Shown: positions 51,853-61,101 of the stretch, one piece after another
How the letters are laid out: every line of letters begins with the position of its first letter
Position numbering within the stretch: the stretch's first letter is position 1
DNA from: an uncultured Oscillospiraceae bacterium
Lineage (GTDB): Bacteria; Bacillota; Clostridia; Oscillospirales; Ruminococcaceae
Assembly (NCBI GenBank): GCA_900547455.1
Contig: URGV01000005.1
Location: 1 to 64,000, forward strand
Direction: 5' to 3'
Length of the DNA: 64,000 nt
Notes under the pieces: model-generated
What the model was told of the DNA's origin: nothing
Databases searched by the model: none
Seen by the model: the letters and a program-made list of their open reading frames with translations, nothing else
Translations under genes and position numbers: made by a program

Positions 51853-52278
51853 TTAAAATCCGCGCAGTGTGGCCTGAATGTCCACGCCCATCCGGGTGAA
51901 CACTGCGGTTATTTTCTGGTGAGCGTTGCGCACATCCTGCTTTTTGTCCATGACCTGCCGGTCGGTCAGGCTGCGGTTTTTCTCGCTGCGCTGCTCGGCC
52001 GGTGCGCCCAGGTCGTCCCGAAGAAAATTGAGACCGATGTAGATGACTTTGAGCTCATTTAAGCTAAAGGACTGGCGGCTGTCCTCCAGCTTTTTTCTCA
52101 CCGACTCGATGTGGCCGAGGTTCTGGTTGGCGTTTTCCTCGCTGACTTCTTTAAAATTTTTGCGCGCCAGAAAATCCTGGATGTCCTTTTCCAAAAGGTC
52201 CAGTCCCTCCTGGATGCAGTCCAGGTCCGCCTGATACAGAGCGCTGGAGGTGACGCCCTTTTTTATATTGCATTTCAT
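51853..52278 (-). CDS. Hypothetical helical protein
   Basis: 141 residues; not recognised. Almost entirely charged, amphipathic helix (LDCIQEGLDLLEKDIQDFLARKNFKEVSEENANQNLGHIESVRKKLEDSRQSF, then LNELKVIYIGLNFLRDDLG), suggesting a helical bundle. No Cys motif, signal peptide or membrane segment. ATG 52278 follows AGAAAGGAAG. It lies 127 nt upstream of the 96-residue gene in the same direction. Confidence 0.75.
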   Translation of the reverse strand: MKCNIKKGVTSSALYQADLDCIQEGLDLLEKDIQDFLARKNFKEVSEENANQNLGHIESVRKKLEDSRQSFSLNELKVIYIGLNFLRDDLGAPAEQRSEKNRSLTDRQVMDKKQDVRNAHQKITAVFTRMGVDIQATLRGF

Positions 52279-52385
52279 CTGAAAAGACTTCCTTTCTGTC
52301 TGTGGAATACAGTTTTATTCTATCATACTTTGTGCAGGAACACAATCTTTGGCAAAATTTTTATGAAAACCGCATGAGAACGGGA

Positions 52386-52414
52386 TTGATTCTTGGGCGA
52401 AAACGTATTATAAT
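52386..52414 (+). promoter_or_regulatory. Promoter of asnS
   Basis: TTGATT (52386-52391), 17-bp spacer, TATAAT (52409-52414). The short leader contains TATTGCG/CGCAATA and CTTCCGCC/GGTGGAAG hairpins but no T-box consensus. Confidence 0.8.
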
Positions 52415-52501
52415 AGGCTATATTGCGAGACAAAAGCCGCAATATCCTTCCGCCAAAAAACTGGGTGGAAGCGAAAATCTATAATGATGGAGGTAAAAAC
52501 G

Positions 52502-53896
52502 ATGCAAAGAGTAGAACTGAGAAAGCTCGCAGCCAGCTCTCAGCAGTACGCGGATCAGCAGCTGACTGTAGCCGGATGGGTCAGAACCATTCGCACATCC
52601 AAAAGCCTGGGCTTTATTGAATTGAACGACGGTACTTGCTTTCAGAATTTGCAGGTAGTGTTCGAAGAAGGCAAGGTGAACAATTTCAATGAGGTCGGGA
52701 AACTCAACGTCGGCGCTTCCATTATTGTCACCGGAACGCTCATCCTGACCCCAGAGGCCAAGCAGCCCTATGAAATCCACGCAGCTACTATCGAGGTGGA
52801 AGGCAACTCCACACCCGATTATCCGTTGCAGAAAAAGCGCCACTCGATGGAGTTCTTGCGCACCATCGCACACCTGCGCCCCAGAACCAACACCTTCAGC
52901 GCGGTGTTCCGTGTCCGTTCCGAAGCGGCTTTCGCCATCCACAAATTCTTTAATGAGCGCGGCTTTGTCTACGTCCACACCCCGCTGATCACCGGAAGTG
53001 ACTGCGAGGGCGCCGGCGAAATGTTCCGCGTCACCACCCTGGATATGGAGAACCCGCCCCGCACCGAGGACGGCAAGGTCGATTTCAGCCAGGACTTTTT
53101 CGGCAAGCCAACCAGCCTGACCGTCTCCGGCCAGCTGGAGGGCGAGTGCATGGCGATGGCCTTCTCCAACATCTATACCTTTGGCCCGACCTTCCGCGCT
53201 GAAAAATCCAACACCACCCGCCACGCTGCGGAGTTCTGGATGATGGAGCCGGAGATCGCCTTCGCGGACCTGACCGACATGATGAATCTGGCCGAGGACA
53301 TGATGAAGTATGTCCTGTCCTATGTCATGGAGCACTGCCCGAAGGAGATGGCCTTCTTCAACCAGTTTATCGACAAGGGCCTGATCGAGCGCCTGCAGCA
53401 CATCGTCAACTCCGACTTTGTCCGCCTGCCCTACACCGAGGCGGTTAAGCTGCTGGAGGAGCACAAGGACGAGTTTGAGTACCCGGTATACTGGGGCTGC
53501 GACCTGCAGACCGAGCACGAGCGCTACCTGACCGAGCAGCTCTTTAAGAAGCCGGTTTTTGTCACCGACTATCCGAAGGAGATCAAGGCCTTCTACATGC
53601 GCATCAACGACGACAACAAGACCGTTGCGGCGGCCGACCTGCTGGTGCCGGGCATCGGAGAGATCATCGGCGGCAGCCAGCGTGAGGAGCGCTACGACGT
53701 GCTGCTCAACCGCATCCGCGAGCTGGGACTCAACGAGGAGGACTACTCCTGGTACCTCGACCTGCGCAAATATGGCGGCACCAAGCACGCAGGCTACGGC
53801 CTTGGCTTTGAGCGCCTGATCATGTACATCACCGGTGTCAGCAACATCCGCGACGTACTGCCATTCCCCAGAACCACCGGTTCTGCGGAGTTTTAA
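52502..53896 (+). CDS. asnS: Asparagine--tRNA ligase
   Basis: 464 residues. N-terminal OB-fold anticodon-binding domain (about 15-105: [24 protein letters not shown]), then the class II catalytic domain with motif 2 [21 protein letters not shown] and motif 3 [25 protein letters not shown]. The sequence is of AsnRS type rather than AspRS ([10 protein letters not shown]). It charges tRNA-Asn directly. ATG 52502 is 8 nt after GGAGG. Confidence 0.95.
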   Translation: MQRVELRKLAASSQQYADQQLTVAGWVRTIRTSKSLGFIELNDGTCFQNLQVVFEEGKVNNFNEVGKLNVGASIIVTGTLILTPEAKQPYEIHAATIEVEGNSTPDYPLQKKRHSMEFLRTIAHLRPRTNTFSAVFRVRSEAAFAIHKFFNERGFVYVHTPLITGSDCEGAGEMFRVTTLDMENPPRTEDGKVDFSQDFFGKPTSLTVSGQLEGECMAMAFSNIYTFGPTFRAEKSNTTRHAAEFWMMEPEIAFADLTDMMNLAEDMMKYVLSYVMEHCPKEMAFFNQFIDKGLIERLQHIVNSDFVRLPYTEAVKLLEEHKDEFEYPVYWGCDLQTEHERYLTEQLFKKPVFVTDYPKEIKAFYMRINDDNKTVAAADLLVPGIGEIIGGSQREERYDVLLNRIRELGLNEEDYSWYLDLRKYGGTKHAGYGLGFERLIMYITGVSNIRDVLPFPRTTGSAEF

Positions 53897-53926
53897 AAAA
53901 AGAGGGGGGATCCCCCCTCTTTTTTA
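53895..53926. terminator. Terminator after asnS
   Basis: A perfect palindromic A-run, GAGGGGGGATCCCCCCTC core and T-run. Confidence 0.9.
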
Positions 53927-53939
53927 TTCCCTCTTTTTC

Positions 53940-54300
53940 CACCTCTGCCGTGGGGATAGCTTGTTTCCTTGCGAGGGGGCAGGTCGTCAGACTTGGCTCC
54001 TGCCCTAACCAGGAGGGCGCTCCGCCCCTCCACCCCGCGGGTGACTTTCCCGACGCGGGGAAAGTCACCAAAGGCGCGCCAGGGGCTGTGCCCTTTGGAA
54101 TCCCCCGGTGCGTAGTCACCGCCCTTGCTGCGCTCGCTTACGCATCGCGCCGGGCTACCTTCTACCACAAAAATAAGATCGATTTGCCACTTTGAGCTGG
54201 TGGACAAATCGGTCTTATTTTTTCCTTTGGTTCCATCAAGGGAACACTTCCTGCTGTCAATCCGTGGCACGGCAGGGTTGTCCCCGAGGATGCTCGATGG
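53940..54300. repeat. Hairpin-dense intergenic region, candidate repeat element
   Basis: About 360 bases without a credible gene, made of successive inverted repeats: GGGCAGG/CCTGCCC (53977-54005), a perfect 12-bp stem GGTGACTTTCCC/GGGAAAGTCACC (54040-54069), CCAAAGG/CCTTTGG (54068-54097) and a 15-bp stem 54172-54186 with 54205-54219 flanked by A and T runs. The GC-rich, stem-loop-after-stem-loop make-up is typical of dispersed intergenic repeats. The last hairpin could terminate transcription in both directions. Confidence 0.5.
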
Positions 54301-54341
54301 TTTAATCTATCGCGAACAATAACGCGGTATAAATCCCAGGA

Positions 54342-56795
54342 CTATCGGGGTGAAGTCCCCCAAAAATCCGCCAGCTGGGCCTCCAGTTCCTCCTGACTGA
54401 AAATGCACCGTGCCTGCGCCCAGTGGGCGGGGAATAACCTCCGGTAGGACGGCGCGGCAAAGCGGTCGTCCAGCAGCATCACCACACCCCGGTCGCTGTC
54501 ACTGCGGATGACCCGCCCGGCTGCCTGCAGCACCTTGTTCATGCCGGGATAGCGGTAGGCAAAATCGTAGCCCATCTGGTTCTTATCCTGGTAGTAGTCG
54601 CGCAAAATCTCCTGCTGCGCCCCCACCTTTGGCAGGCCGGTGCCGATGATGGCGCTGCCCAGCAGCTTCTCTCCCTTTAAATCGACCCCCTCCGAGTAGA
54701 TGCCGCCCAGCACCGCGAAAGCGAGCAGGGGAGCGTTCGGGTGTGGATTGTCAAAGCGGCGCAGAAACTGCTCCCGCTGGCTGTCGTCCATCTCGGGGGA
54801 TTGCAGCAGCAGCTCCACCTCCGGGTAGAGCTTGGAGAAAGTCTCTGCCTCCATCTGCAAATATTGATAGGAAGGAAAGTAGGCCAGATAGTTTCCGATT
54901 TTGGCGCTGACCATCGCAAAGAGCAGCCGCGCGATGGGGACAAGGCTCTCCTCCCGGGCGGCCCAGCGGGTGTTGATCTGCGGGCAGATGAGCAGGCAGA
55001 GATTTTGCGGGTCAAAGGGGGAGGGCAGCGCGTAAGAATGGGTCACCTCTTGAGGGTTGTCGCAGCCCAGCACCGTTTTATAATAGGAAGGCGGGGAGAG
55101 GGTGGCCGAAAAGAGCGCGGTGCACCGCCCCAGCTTCAGACGGCTGTCCACCATCTCTGCCGGGTCCAGGCAGAGCAGCTTGACGGTGACCTCGGAGCGG
55201 TAGGAGGAGACGAAAAAGACAAACCGCTCGTCGAACAGCTCGGCGATGCGCAGCCAGAAGCGCAGATCAAAGTAGAGCTGCAAAATCTCCTGCGGCAGCT
55301 TTTCGTCCTGCGCAAACAGGCCGCGGTGCAGCTTGTCCCGGCGCTGCTCCTCCAACATCCGGGAGCAGACCGAGAGCAGATGCCGCGCGCTGCGCAGAAA
55401 GCTGTCCGGAATCGAGCGGGCGGTCAAAAAGCGCTCTTTGGCGCTGTCTTCACCGGAAAGAATCTGCTTTTTGAGCGCAAGCATCTCCCGGTTGAGTGAG
55501 GAGATCGCCTTCTCCAACGGCTTTGAGAGGGGAGCGGCCAGCTTTTTGCAGGACAGTACCTGCGATTTTTGCAGGGTGGCCGAATACATTGCCCGCGCCC
55601 GGTCGACCAGATTGTGCGCCTCGTCGATCAGAAAACAGTAGTCCCCGCGGTGGTCGAAGAATCGCTTGAGGTAGACCACCGGATCGAACAGATAATTGTA
55701 GTCGCAGATGATGGCGTCGCACCAGGTGGAGAGATCCAGCCCCAGCTCGAAGGGACAGAGCTGCTTTTCCTTTGCCCAGTGCTCGATCACCTCGCGGGTG
55801 AAGGCGTCCTCCTGCCCCAGCATCTCAAACAGGACATCCTGCACCCGGTCGTAGTAGCCCCGCGCGTAGGGGCAGTCGTCGGGGTTGCATAGCCGTTCCT
55901 CCAGAAAGCAGATCTTGTCCTTGGCGGTCAGCGTCACCCGCTTTAAGCGCATCCCCTTCTGCTGCATCAGCGCAAAACCCTCCTCAGCAACCGCACGGGT
56001 GGAGGTCTTGGCGGTGAGGTAGAAGATGTGGGAGAGCTTTTGCTCCCCCATCGCCTTGACCGCGGGGAAGAGGGAGGAGATGGTCTTGCCGATGCCGGTA
56101 GGGGCCTGACAGAACACGCGTGAACCGGAAGCGGCTGCGCGGTAGATTACCGCTGCCATCTGCCGCTGCCCCTCGCGGTAGGAGGCAAAAGGGAAAGGGA
56201 GGGCAAGCGCCTGCTGATTGCGCAGCACAGACCAGTCGGCGCGCAGCTGCGCCCAGCGGTGGTAGCGGCGTAGCAGATCCAGGTAAAAGCTTTCCAGCTC
56301 CTGCGCGGCAAAGCGAGCGGTGAACTGCTGCAGCTCCTCGGTCTCCACCTGGCAATAGATCAGCCGCACCTCGACGGTGTCCAGCTTTTCCTGTTGGGAG
56401 AGGATGAAGGCGTAGCACTTGGCCTGTGCCCAGTGCAGCGAGTTGTAGCCGGGGGTATCCGGTTGGCCGCTGAGCAGCGAGAGGGGCAGCTCGGTGGTCT
56501 TGATCTCCTCGATGATGGCACTTCCATCCTCCCGCAGTACGCCGTCCGCCCGGCCATAGACCGAAAAGAGGATGCCGTCCAGCTCCCGCTCATCCGAAAA
56601 GACGACCTCAGAGCGGTAGGCTTCGCCGTGGCGCTCGTGGGCCTGGCGCTGGAGCTTGCGGTGCAGGCGGGAGCCCTCATTGGCACGCTGGTAGAGGTCG
56701 GCGCTGCCGCCACGGTTGTCGATGCTGCCGCTGGCAAGGATGAACTCGACCAGCTCCCGCACCGAGAGCGACACCTTGGAAATTGGCTGCTGCAT
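54342..56795 (-). CDS. PD-(D/E)XK nuclease fused to DinG/XPD-type Fe-S DNA helicase
   Basis: 817 residues. The N-terminal 190 residues form a PD-(D/E)XK nuclease-like domain (Asp84 in GRADGVL, Glu97-Ile-Lys99). A superfamily 2 XPD/DinG helicase follows: Walker A APTGIGKT (231-238), iron-sulfur Cys296, Cys303, Cys308 and Cys347, DEAH box IDEAHN (390-395), SATLSPPSYY, and the C-terminal QAAGRVIRSDSDRG motif. It should unwind DNA 5' to 3' with ATP and may also cut it, a DNA repair or recombination role. Distinct from DinG with an N-terminal exonuclease domain. Monocistronic. Confidence 0.9.
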   Translation of the reverse strand: MQQPISKVSLSVRELVEFILASGSIDNRGGSADLYQRANEGSRLHRKLQRQAHERHGEAYRSEVVFSDERELDGILFSVYGRADGVLREDGSAIIEEIKTTELPLSLLSGQPDTPGYNSLHWAQAKCYAFILSQQEKLDTVEVRLIYCQVETEELQQFTARFAAQELESFYLDLLRRYHRWAQLRADWSVLRNQQALALPFPFASYREGQRQMAAVIYRAAASGSRVFCQAPTGIGKTISSLFPAVKAMGEQKLSHIFYLTAKTSTRAVAEEGFALMQQKGMRLKRVTLTAKDKICFLEERLCNPDDCPYARGYYDRVQDVLFEMLGQEDAFTREVIEHWAKEKQLCPFELGLDLSTWCDAIICDYNYLFDPVVYLKRFFDHRGDYCFLIDEAHNLVDRARAMYSATLQKSQVLSCKKLAAPLSKPLEKAISSLNREMLALKKQILSGEDSAKERFLTARSIPDSFLRSARHLLSVCSRMLEEQRRDKLHRGLFAQDEKLPQEILQLYFDLRFWLRIAELFDERFVFFVSSYRSEVTVKLLCLDPAEMVDSRLKLGRCTALFSATLSPPSYYKTVLGCDNPQEVTHSYALPSPFDPQNLCLLICPQINTRWAAREESLVPIARLLFAMVSAKIGNYLAYFPSYQYLQMEAETFSKLYPEVELLLQSPEMDDSQREQFLRRFDNPHPNAPLLAFAVLGGIYSEGVDLKGEKLLGSAIIGTGLPKVGAQQEILRDYYQDKNQMGYDFAYRYPGMNKVLQAAGRVIRSDSDRGVVMLLDDRFAAPSYRRLFPAHWAQARCIFSQEELEAQLADFWGTSPR

Positions 56796-56916
56796 GAAAA
56801 ATCCCCCTATTGCGCAAAATTCAGAACAGGTATATTATAACATAAAACCCTGCCGGGAGGAAGGAGGGGAGCACTCCTCTGCGCGCTGTCCCGCAAAATA
56901 AAAAGGAGGTCCTGCG

Positions 56917-57474
56917 ATGAGCTGGATACAACAGATTGACTTTATGATTTTGGAGTGGATTCAAAGCCACCTTCAGGGGGCGGCTCTGGATCTGCTGATG
57001 CCGACGATCACCGCGCTGGGCAACGGCGGCTGGTTGTTTATCCTGTTGGCGCTGGTGCTGCTGCTCAGCAAACGCTACCGCCGCCAGGGATACGCGCTGG
57101 CGGTCTCACTGCTGCTCTGCCTGTTGGTCGGAAATCTGTTTTTAAAGCCGCTGTTCGCGCGGCTGCGGCCGTTTGAGGTCGCGGGCTTGTCCGAGCTGCT
57201 CATCAGTCCCCCGACCGATTATTCCTTCCCCTCGGGCCACACCATGGCCTCCTTTGCCTGTGCGGGTGTGTTCTGGCACTATCGCCGGGACTTTGGCAGG
57301 TGGTCGGTGGTGCTGCTTATCTTGGCGGCGCTGATCGGTTTCTCACGGCTGTATCTGTACGTCCATTTTCCCACCGACGTGCTGTGCGGCGCGCTGCTGG
57401 GGCTAGTGTTTGCCGCTTTGGCCGCGCACCTGTGTGACCGCGCCGGAGCCTGCAGGATGCAAAAGGGCCGCTAA
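56917..57474 (+). CDS. PAP2-family membrane phosphatase
   Basis: 185 residues, about five or six membrane helices. Phosphatase motifs KPLFARLRP, PSGHTMASF and SRLYLYVHFPTDVLCG are complete. It may act as undecaprenyl-diphosphate or lipid phosphate phosphatase at the outer face of the membrane. ATG 56917 follows AAAAGGAGG. Single gene. Confidence 0.92.
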   Translation: MSWIQQIDFMILEWIQSHLQGAALDLLMPTITALGNGGWLFILLALVLLLSKRYRRQGYALAVSLLLCLLVGNLFLKPLFARLRPFEVAGLSELLISPPTDYSFPSGHTMASFACAGVFWHYRRDFGRWSVVLLILAALIGFSRLYLYVHFPTDVLCGALLGLVFAALAAHLCDRAGACRMQKGR

Positions 57475-57480
57475 ACAGAA

Positions 57481-57513
57481 CAACACCCCGGCTGGGTGGC
57501 CGGGGTGTTGCCC
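57481..57513 (+). terminator. Hairpin after the PAP2 gene
   Basis: A perfect 12-bp stem CAACACCCCGGC/GCCGGGGTGTTG, but without a good T-run; possibly an mRNA-stabilising end. A second hairpin with a T-run lies at 57905-57940. Confidence 0.6.
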
Positions 57514-57563
57514 TTAAGAAGAAGGAATAAAAAAATGGGTTATCTAAAACAATGTAGTAGGAT

Positions 57564-57734
57564 TCAGGATTTGGTGTTCTCGGTTTTGTGCGCCGTATGG
57601 GCCGAGCACCCACAGCAGCCGCCGCAGCTTCCCGAGCAACCGCTGCAGCCCCCGGAGGAACGGGTCTTGATGATGCTGCGCAGAGCCAGCACCGCGAGGA
57701 TGAGCAGGATTCCTGCAATGATAAATGTAGCCAT
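57564..57734 (-). CDS. FeoB-associated Cys-rich membrane protein
   Basis: 56 residues. One N-terminal membrane helix (MATFIIAGILLILAVLALRSI) and a Gly/Ser/Cys tail CSGCSGSCGGCCGC with seven Cys, the pattern of the FeoB-associated Cys-rich family found with ferrous iron transporters. ATG 57734 is 8 nt after GGAGG. No feoA/feoB is in the window, so it is an orphan copy. The Cys tail probably binds metal. Confidence 0.85.
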   Translation of the reverse strand: MATFIIAGILLILAVLALRSIIKTRSSGGCSGCSGSCGGCCGCSAHTAHKTENTKS

Positions 57735-57766
57735 AAACAAAGCCTCCAATTTGAAATTTGCTTTGA

Positions 57767-57780
57767 TTAGCGATTGCTAA
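57767..57780 (-). promoter_or_regulatory. Candidate operator in the leader of the Cys-rich gene
   Basis: Inverted repeat TTAGC-GATT-GCTAA between the predicted start site and the ribosome binding site. An iron-dependent repressor site would fit the gene but the match to any known box is weak. Confidence 0.3.
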
Positions 57781-57796
57781 CTCTCTTGCTGAGATA

Positions 57797-57825
57797 AGAT
57801 TACCATACCTTCCGTACTTTGTCAA
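57797..57825 (-). promoter_or_regulatory. Promoter of the FeoB-associated Cys-rich gene
   Basis: On the minus strand TTGACA (57825-57820), 17-bp spacer, TAATCT (57802-57797). Confidence 0.6.
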
Positions 57826-57904
57826 GCAGAAAATGATGGTCAAAACTAACAAATTTAGTATAAATTTCTCCCTCTGTTCCGGCAGCACCTGGTTAAAAGC
57901 GGAG

Positions 57905-57940
57905 AAGGGGCGGGCAAATTCCAATTTCTGCCCCTTTTTT
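57905..57940 (+). terminator. Terminator-like hairpin upstream of the purB promoter
   Basis: AAGGGGC/GCCCCTT with an inner AAATT/AATTT stem and a T6 tail. No gene on this strand ends nearby except the PAP2 gene 430 bp upstream. Confidence 0.45.
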
Positions 57941-57952
57941 CGGCCAATTTTA

Positions 57953-57981
57953 TTGACATGTGCGCCGCCGGTTGTTAAACT
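57953..57981 (+). promoter_or_regulatory. Promoter of purB
   Basis: TTGACA (57953-57958), 17-bp spacer, TAAACT (57976-57981). Confidence 0.7.
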
Positions 57982-58050
57982 TAAAGAAAAGTCCCTTTTT
58001 CCTTTTTGAAAATAAAAGGGATGTCAGAAGAAAAGATGGAGGAATGTTCA

Positions 58051-59484
58051 ATGAGCACAAATGCGTATGAAAGCCCATTCTCTTCCCGCTATGCAAGCGA
58101 GGAGATGCAGTATGTATTTTCTCAGGACAACAAATTTAAGACCTGGAGAAAATTGTGGATCGCGCTGGCCAAGGCCGAAAAGGCGCTGGGAATCAACATC
58201 ACCGACGAGCAGATCGCCGAGCTGGAGGCCAACAAGGACAACATCAACTACGAGGTAGCCCGCGAGCGGGAGAAGCTGGTCCGCCACGACGTCATGAGCC
58301 ACGTCTACGCCTACGGCTGCCAGTGCCCCAACGCCAAGGGCATCATCCACCTGGGCGCCACCAGCTGCTATGTCGGCGACAACACCGACATCATCATCAT
58401 GCGCGAGGGCTTGGAGATTGTCCGCCGCAAGCTGCTCAACGTCATCGCCATGCTGGCAAAATTTGCCGACCAGTACAAGGACATGCCCTGCCTTGCCTAC
58501 ACCCACCTGCAGCCGGCCCAGCTGACCACCGTTGGCAAGCGCGCCACTTTGTGGATTAACGAGCTGCTGATGGACGAGCAGGAGATCGAAAACCGCATCA
58601 AATCCTTAAAGCTGCTCGGCTCTAAGGGCACCACCGGCACCCAGGCCAGCTTTATGGAGCTGTTTAACGGCGACCAGGAGAAGTGCAAACAGGCTGAGCA
58701 GATGATCGCCCACGAGATGGGCTTTGAGGCCTGCGTTCCGGTCTCCGGCCAGACCTATTCCAGAAAGGTCGACTACTATGTTCTCTCCGACCTGAGCGCC
58801 ATCGCCCAGTCGGCCAGCAAGTTCTCCAACGACATGCGCCTGCTGCAGAACTTTAAAGAGATGGAAGAGCCGTTCGAGAAAAACCAGATCGGTTCCTCCG
58901 CGATGCCGTATAAGCGCAACCCGATGAGAAGTGAGCGCATCACCTCACTGGCAAGATACGTCATGGTCGACGTGCTCAACCCGGCTATCACCGCCGGCAC
59001 CCAGTGGTTTGAGCGCACCCTGGACGACTCGGCCAACAAGAGAATCTCGGTTGCCGAGGCCTTCCTGGGCGTCGATTCGATCCTCAACATCATGCTCAAC
59101 ATCTGCGACGGCCTGGTGGTTTACCCGAAGGTCATTCATCAGCGCGTCATGCGTGAGCTGCCGTTCATGGCCACCGAGAACATCATGATGTCCGCGGTCA
59201 AAAAGGGCGGCGACCGCCAGGTGCTGCACGAGCAGCTGCGCGTTCACTCCCAGGCGGCGGCCCGCGTCGTCAAGGAGGAGGGCGGCGAGAACGACCTGAT
59301 CGACCGCATCGTGGCCGACCCGCTGTTTAACCTCAAGAAGGAGGAGATCGTCTCGATCCTCGACCCGAAGAACTTCACCGGACGCGCCCCGTCCCAGGTC
59401 ACCGAGTTCCTCAACGAGTGTGTCAACCCGCTGCTCCAGCAAAATAAGGAGATCCTTGGCGAGCACGCGGAGCTCAACGTATAA
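58051..59484 (+). CDS. purB: Adenylosuccinate lyase
   Basis: 477 residues. Fumarase/aspartase superfamily with HLGATSCYVGDNTD, the THLQPAQ block carrying the catalytic His, and the signature loop GSSAMPYKRNPMRSE. It makes fumarate from adenylosuccinate and from SAICAR in purine synthesis. ATG 58051 follows GATGGAGGAATG; upstream in-frame codons are in the leader. Not next to other pur genes. Confidence 0.94.
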   Translation: MSTNAYESPFSSRYASEEMQYVFSQDNKFKTWRKLWIALAKAEKALGINITDEQIAELEANKDNINYEVAREREKLVRHDVMSHVYAYGCQCPNAKGIIHLGATSCYVGDNTDIIIMREGLEIVRRKLLNVIAMLAKFADQYKDMPCLAYTHLQPAQLTTVGKRATLWINELLMDEQEIENRIKSLKLLGSKGTTGTQASFMELFNGDQEKCKQAEQMIAHEMGFEACVPVSGQTYSRKVDYYVLSDLSAIAQSASKFSNDMRLLQNFKEMEEPFEKNQIGSSAMPYKRNPMRSERITSLARYVMVDVLNPAITAGTQWFERTLDDSANKRISVAEAFLGVDSILNIMLNICDGLVVYPKVIHQRVMRELPFMATENIMMSAVKKGGDRQVLHEQLRVHSQAAARVVKEEGGENDLIDRIVADPLFNLKKEEIVSILDPKNFTGRAPSQVTEFLNECVNPLLQQNKEILGEHAELNV

Positions 59485-59502
59485 AAAAGCACGGCCTTTT
59501 GC

Positions 59503-59541
59503 TGGCGCTGGAGCAACAAAACGCTCCGGCGCCATTTTTTT
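59503..59541 (+). terminator. Terminator after purB
   Basis: A 12-bp stem with one T-G pair (59503-59514 with 59523-59534) and a T7 tail. Confidence 0.9.
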
Positions 59542-59574
59542 GCGCGCAAAAGGATGGTTTTGCGCAGGACAGAA

Positions 59575-59603
59575 TTGACTTTTTAGGGAATTTGCACTAT
59601 AAT
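59575..59603 (+). promoter_or_regulatory. Promoter of secD-secF
   Basis: TTGACT (59575-59580), 17-bp spacer, TATAAT (59598-59603). Confidence 0.88.
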
Positions 59604-59703
59604 AAGCGGTATAAGTGCCTGAAAATGGCAAAAATATGGCGGGACATCCTCCCTGAATCGTCGAGAAGAGGATGTTTGCCGAAAAGAAAATGGAGGATTG
59701 CAG

Positions 59704-61101
59704 ATGAAAAGAGTTGCAAAACCGGTGTTTTTCATCGTTGCGCTGATTCTGGTGCTCTTTGCCTGCGCGTCTTTTCTGGGCTTCAACTCGAAGTACGGAG
59801 ATATTGACCGCGTCTACTTGAAGGGCCTGGACGACATTGAGTGGGGAATGGATCTGGGCAATGGTGCCCTGGCGGTCTTTGCCCCAACGGACAGCGAGAA
59901 TGTGACTGACCAACAGCTGCAGGAAACGGTTGCGGTGATGGAACAGAGGCTGGTCAACAAGGGAATCACCGACAGTGAGATTATGCTCGACTCCCAGAAC
60001 AAGAACATTGTGGTCCGCTTTGCGCTCAAGCCGGGCGAGGAGGCGGCCGATGAGGTGATGGATCTGGGCCGTACCGGCGAGCTGGCCTTTTATGCGGGCA
60101 CGCCGATCGACAGCAATACCGGCATGCTCAGTGAGGAACCGGGCGACCCGCTCCTGACCGGCGACGACGTGGACTATGCGGAGCTGCTTCTTTACCCCGA
60201 CTCCGAGACCGGAGAGATGACCCCGGCGGTTGCGCTGACCTTTAAGGAGGAGGCGCAGCAGACCTGGGAAGATGCGACCAGAGAACAGGTTGGCAGCCGC
60301 ATCTCGATCTTTATGGACAGCGAGATGATTTCCGCACCTACCGTCGATGAGGCGATCACCGACGGCCGCTGCGTCATCAACGGAGACTTCACCTCCGATT
60401 ACGCCATCGACCTGGTCAACCAGATCAACGGCGGCTCGCTGCCAATTTCGCTGACGGCCAGCAACTATGGAACCATTTCGCCGGCCTATGGCGAATATAC
60501 CCATCGGGCAATCGCGGTCACCGCAGTGGCTGCCCTGGCGATTGTGGTCGTCTTGATGATTGTCCGTTACCGCCTGAGCGGCGTGGTGGCCGGCATCGCG
60601 CTGGTGGCCCAGCTGGCTGCAGCGGTTGCGGCAGTCACCGGTTTCTTTGCGGTGCTGCCGACCTTCACCCTGAATGTCCCGGCGGTGCTGGGTACAGCAG
60701 CCGCCTTTGCGCTGGGGATTGCGGCGCAGCTGCACTCCGCTGTCTGCATTAAAAAACAGCTGGCCTCCGGCAAGGAGACGGAGCTCGCTGTTCAGACTGG
60801 ATTTAAGGATGCTTTCCCGCTGATTCTGGACAGCTGCATCGTGATCACCCTGGTGGCGCTGGCGCTGATCGCCGTCTTTGGTCCGGGCAGCTCGATGTTC
60901 ACCTCTCCGCTGAACACCCTGTTCTCCTGGCTGGGACTGAGCAGCACAGCGGCAAGCGCCCTCTACTCCTTTGCTTATCCGCTGGTTGTGGGCGTACTTT
61001 CGACCTTCCTTTTCCATGTGCTTGCTTCCCGCCTGATGCTGCGGTCGCTCACCGCATTTTCGGGACTGCAAAAAGCATGGCTGTATGGAGGTGACAAGTA
61101 A
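59704..61101 (+). CDS. secD: Protein translocase subunit SecD
   Basis: 465 residues. First membrane helix (about 8-28), a large extracellular domain (about 30-255, with a SecD-like QTVAVMEQRLVNKGITDSEIMLDSQNKNIVVRFAL segment) and five C-terminal membrane helices. It uses the proton gradient to help SecYEG finish export. The D1 motif normally DLxGG reads DLGNG and the GPxKGF segment of the membrane part is not recognisable, so the protein is divergent. ATG 59704 follows GGAGG; the stop overlaps the secF start by 1 nt. Confidence 0.85.
   Translation: MKRVAKPVFFIVALILVLFACASFLGFNSKYGDIDRVYLKGLDDIEWGMDLGNGALAVFAPTDSENVTDQQLQETVAVMEQRLVNKGITDSEIMLDSQNKNIVVRFALKPGEEAADEVMDLGRTGELAFYAGTPIDSNTGMLSEEPGDPLLTGDDVDYAELLLYPDSETGEMTPAVALTFKEEAQQTWEDATREQVGSRISIFMDSEMISAPTVDEAITDGRCVINGDFTSDYAIDLVNQINGGSLPISLTASNYGTISPAYGEYTHRAIAVTAVAALAIVVVLMIVRYRLSGVVAGIALVAQLAAAVAAVTGFFAVLPTFTLNVPAVLGTAAAFALGIAAQLHSAVCIKKQLASGKETELAVQTGFKDAFPLILDSCIVITLVALALIAVFGPGSSMFTSPLNTLFSWLGLSSTAASALYSFAYPLVVGVLSTFLFHVLASRLMLRSLTAFSGLQKAWLYGGDK

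Noticed and set aside
53940..54340. tRNA or other stable RNA gene in the hairpin-rich gap
   Set aside because: No cloverleaf with a TTC-A arm or anticodon stem of correct spacing could be drawn.
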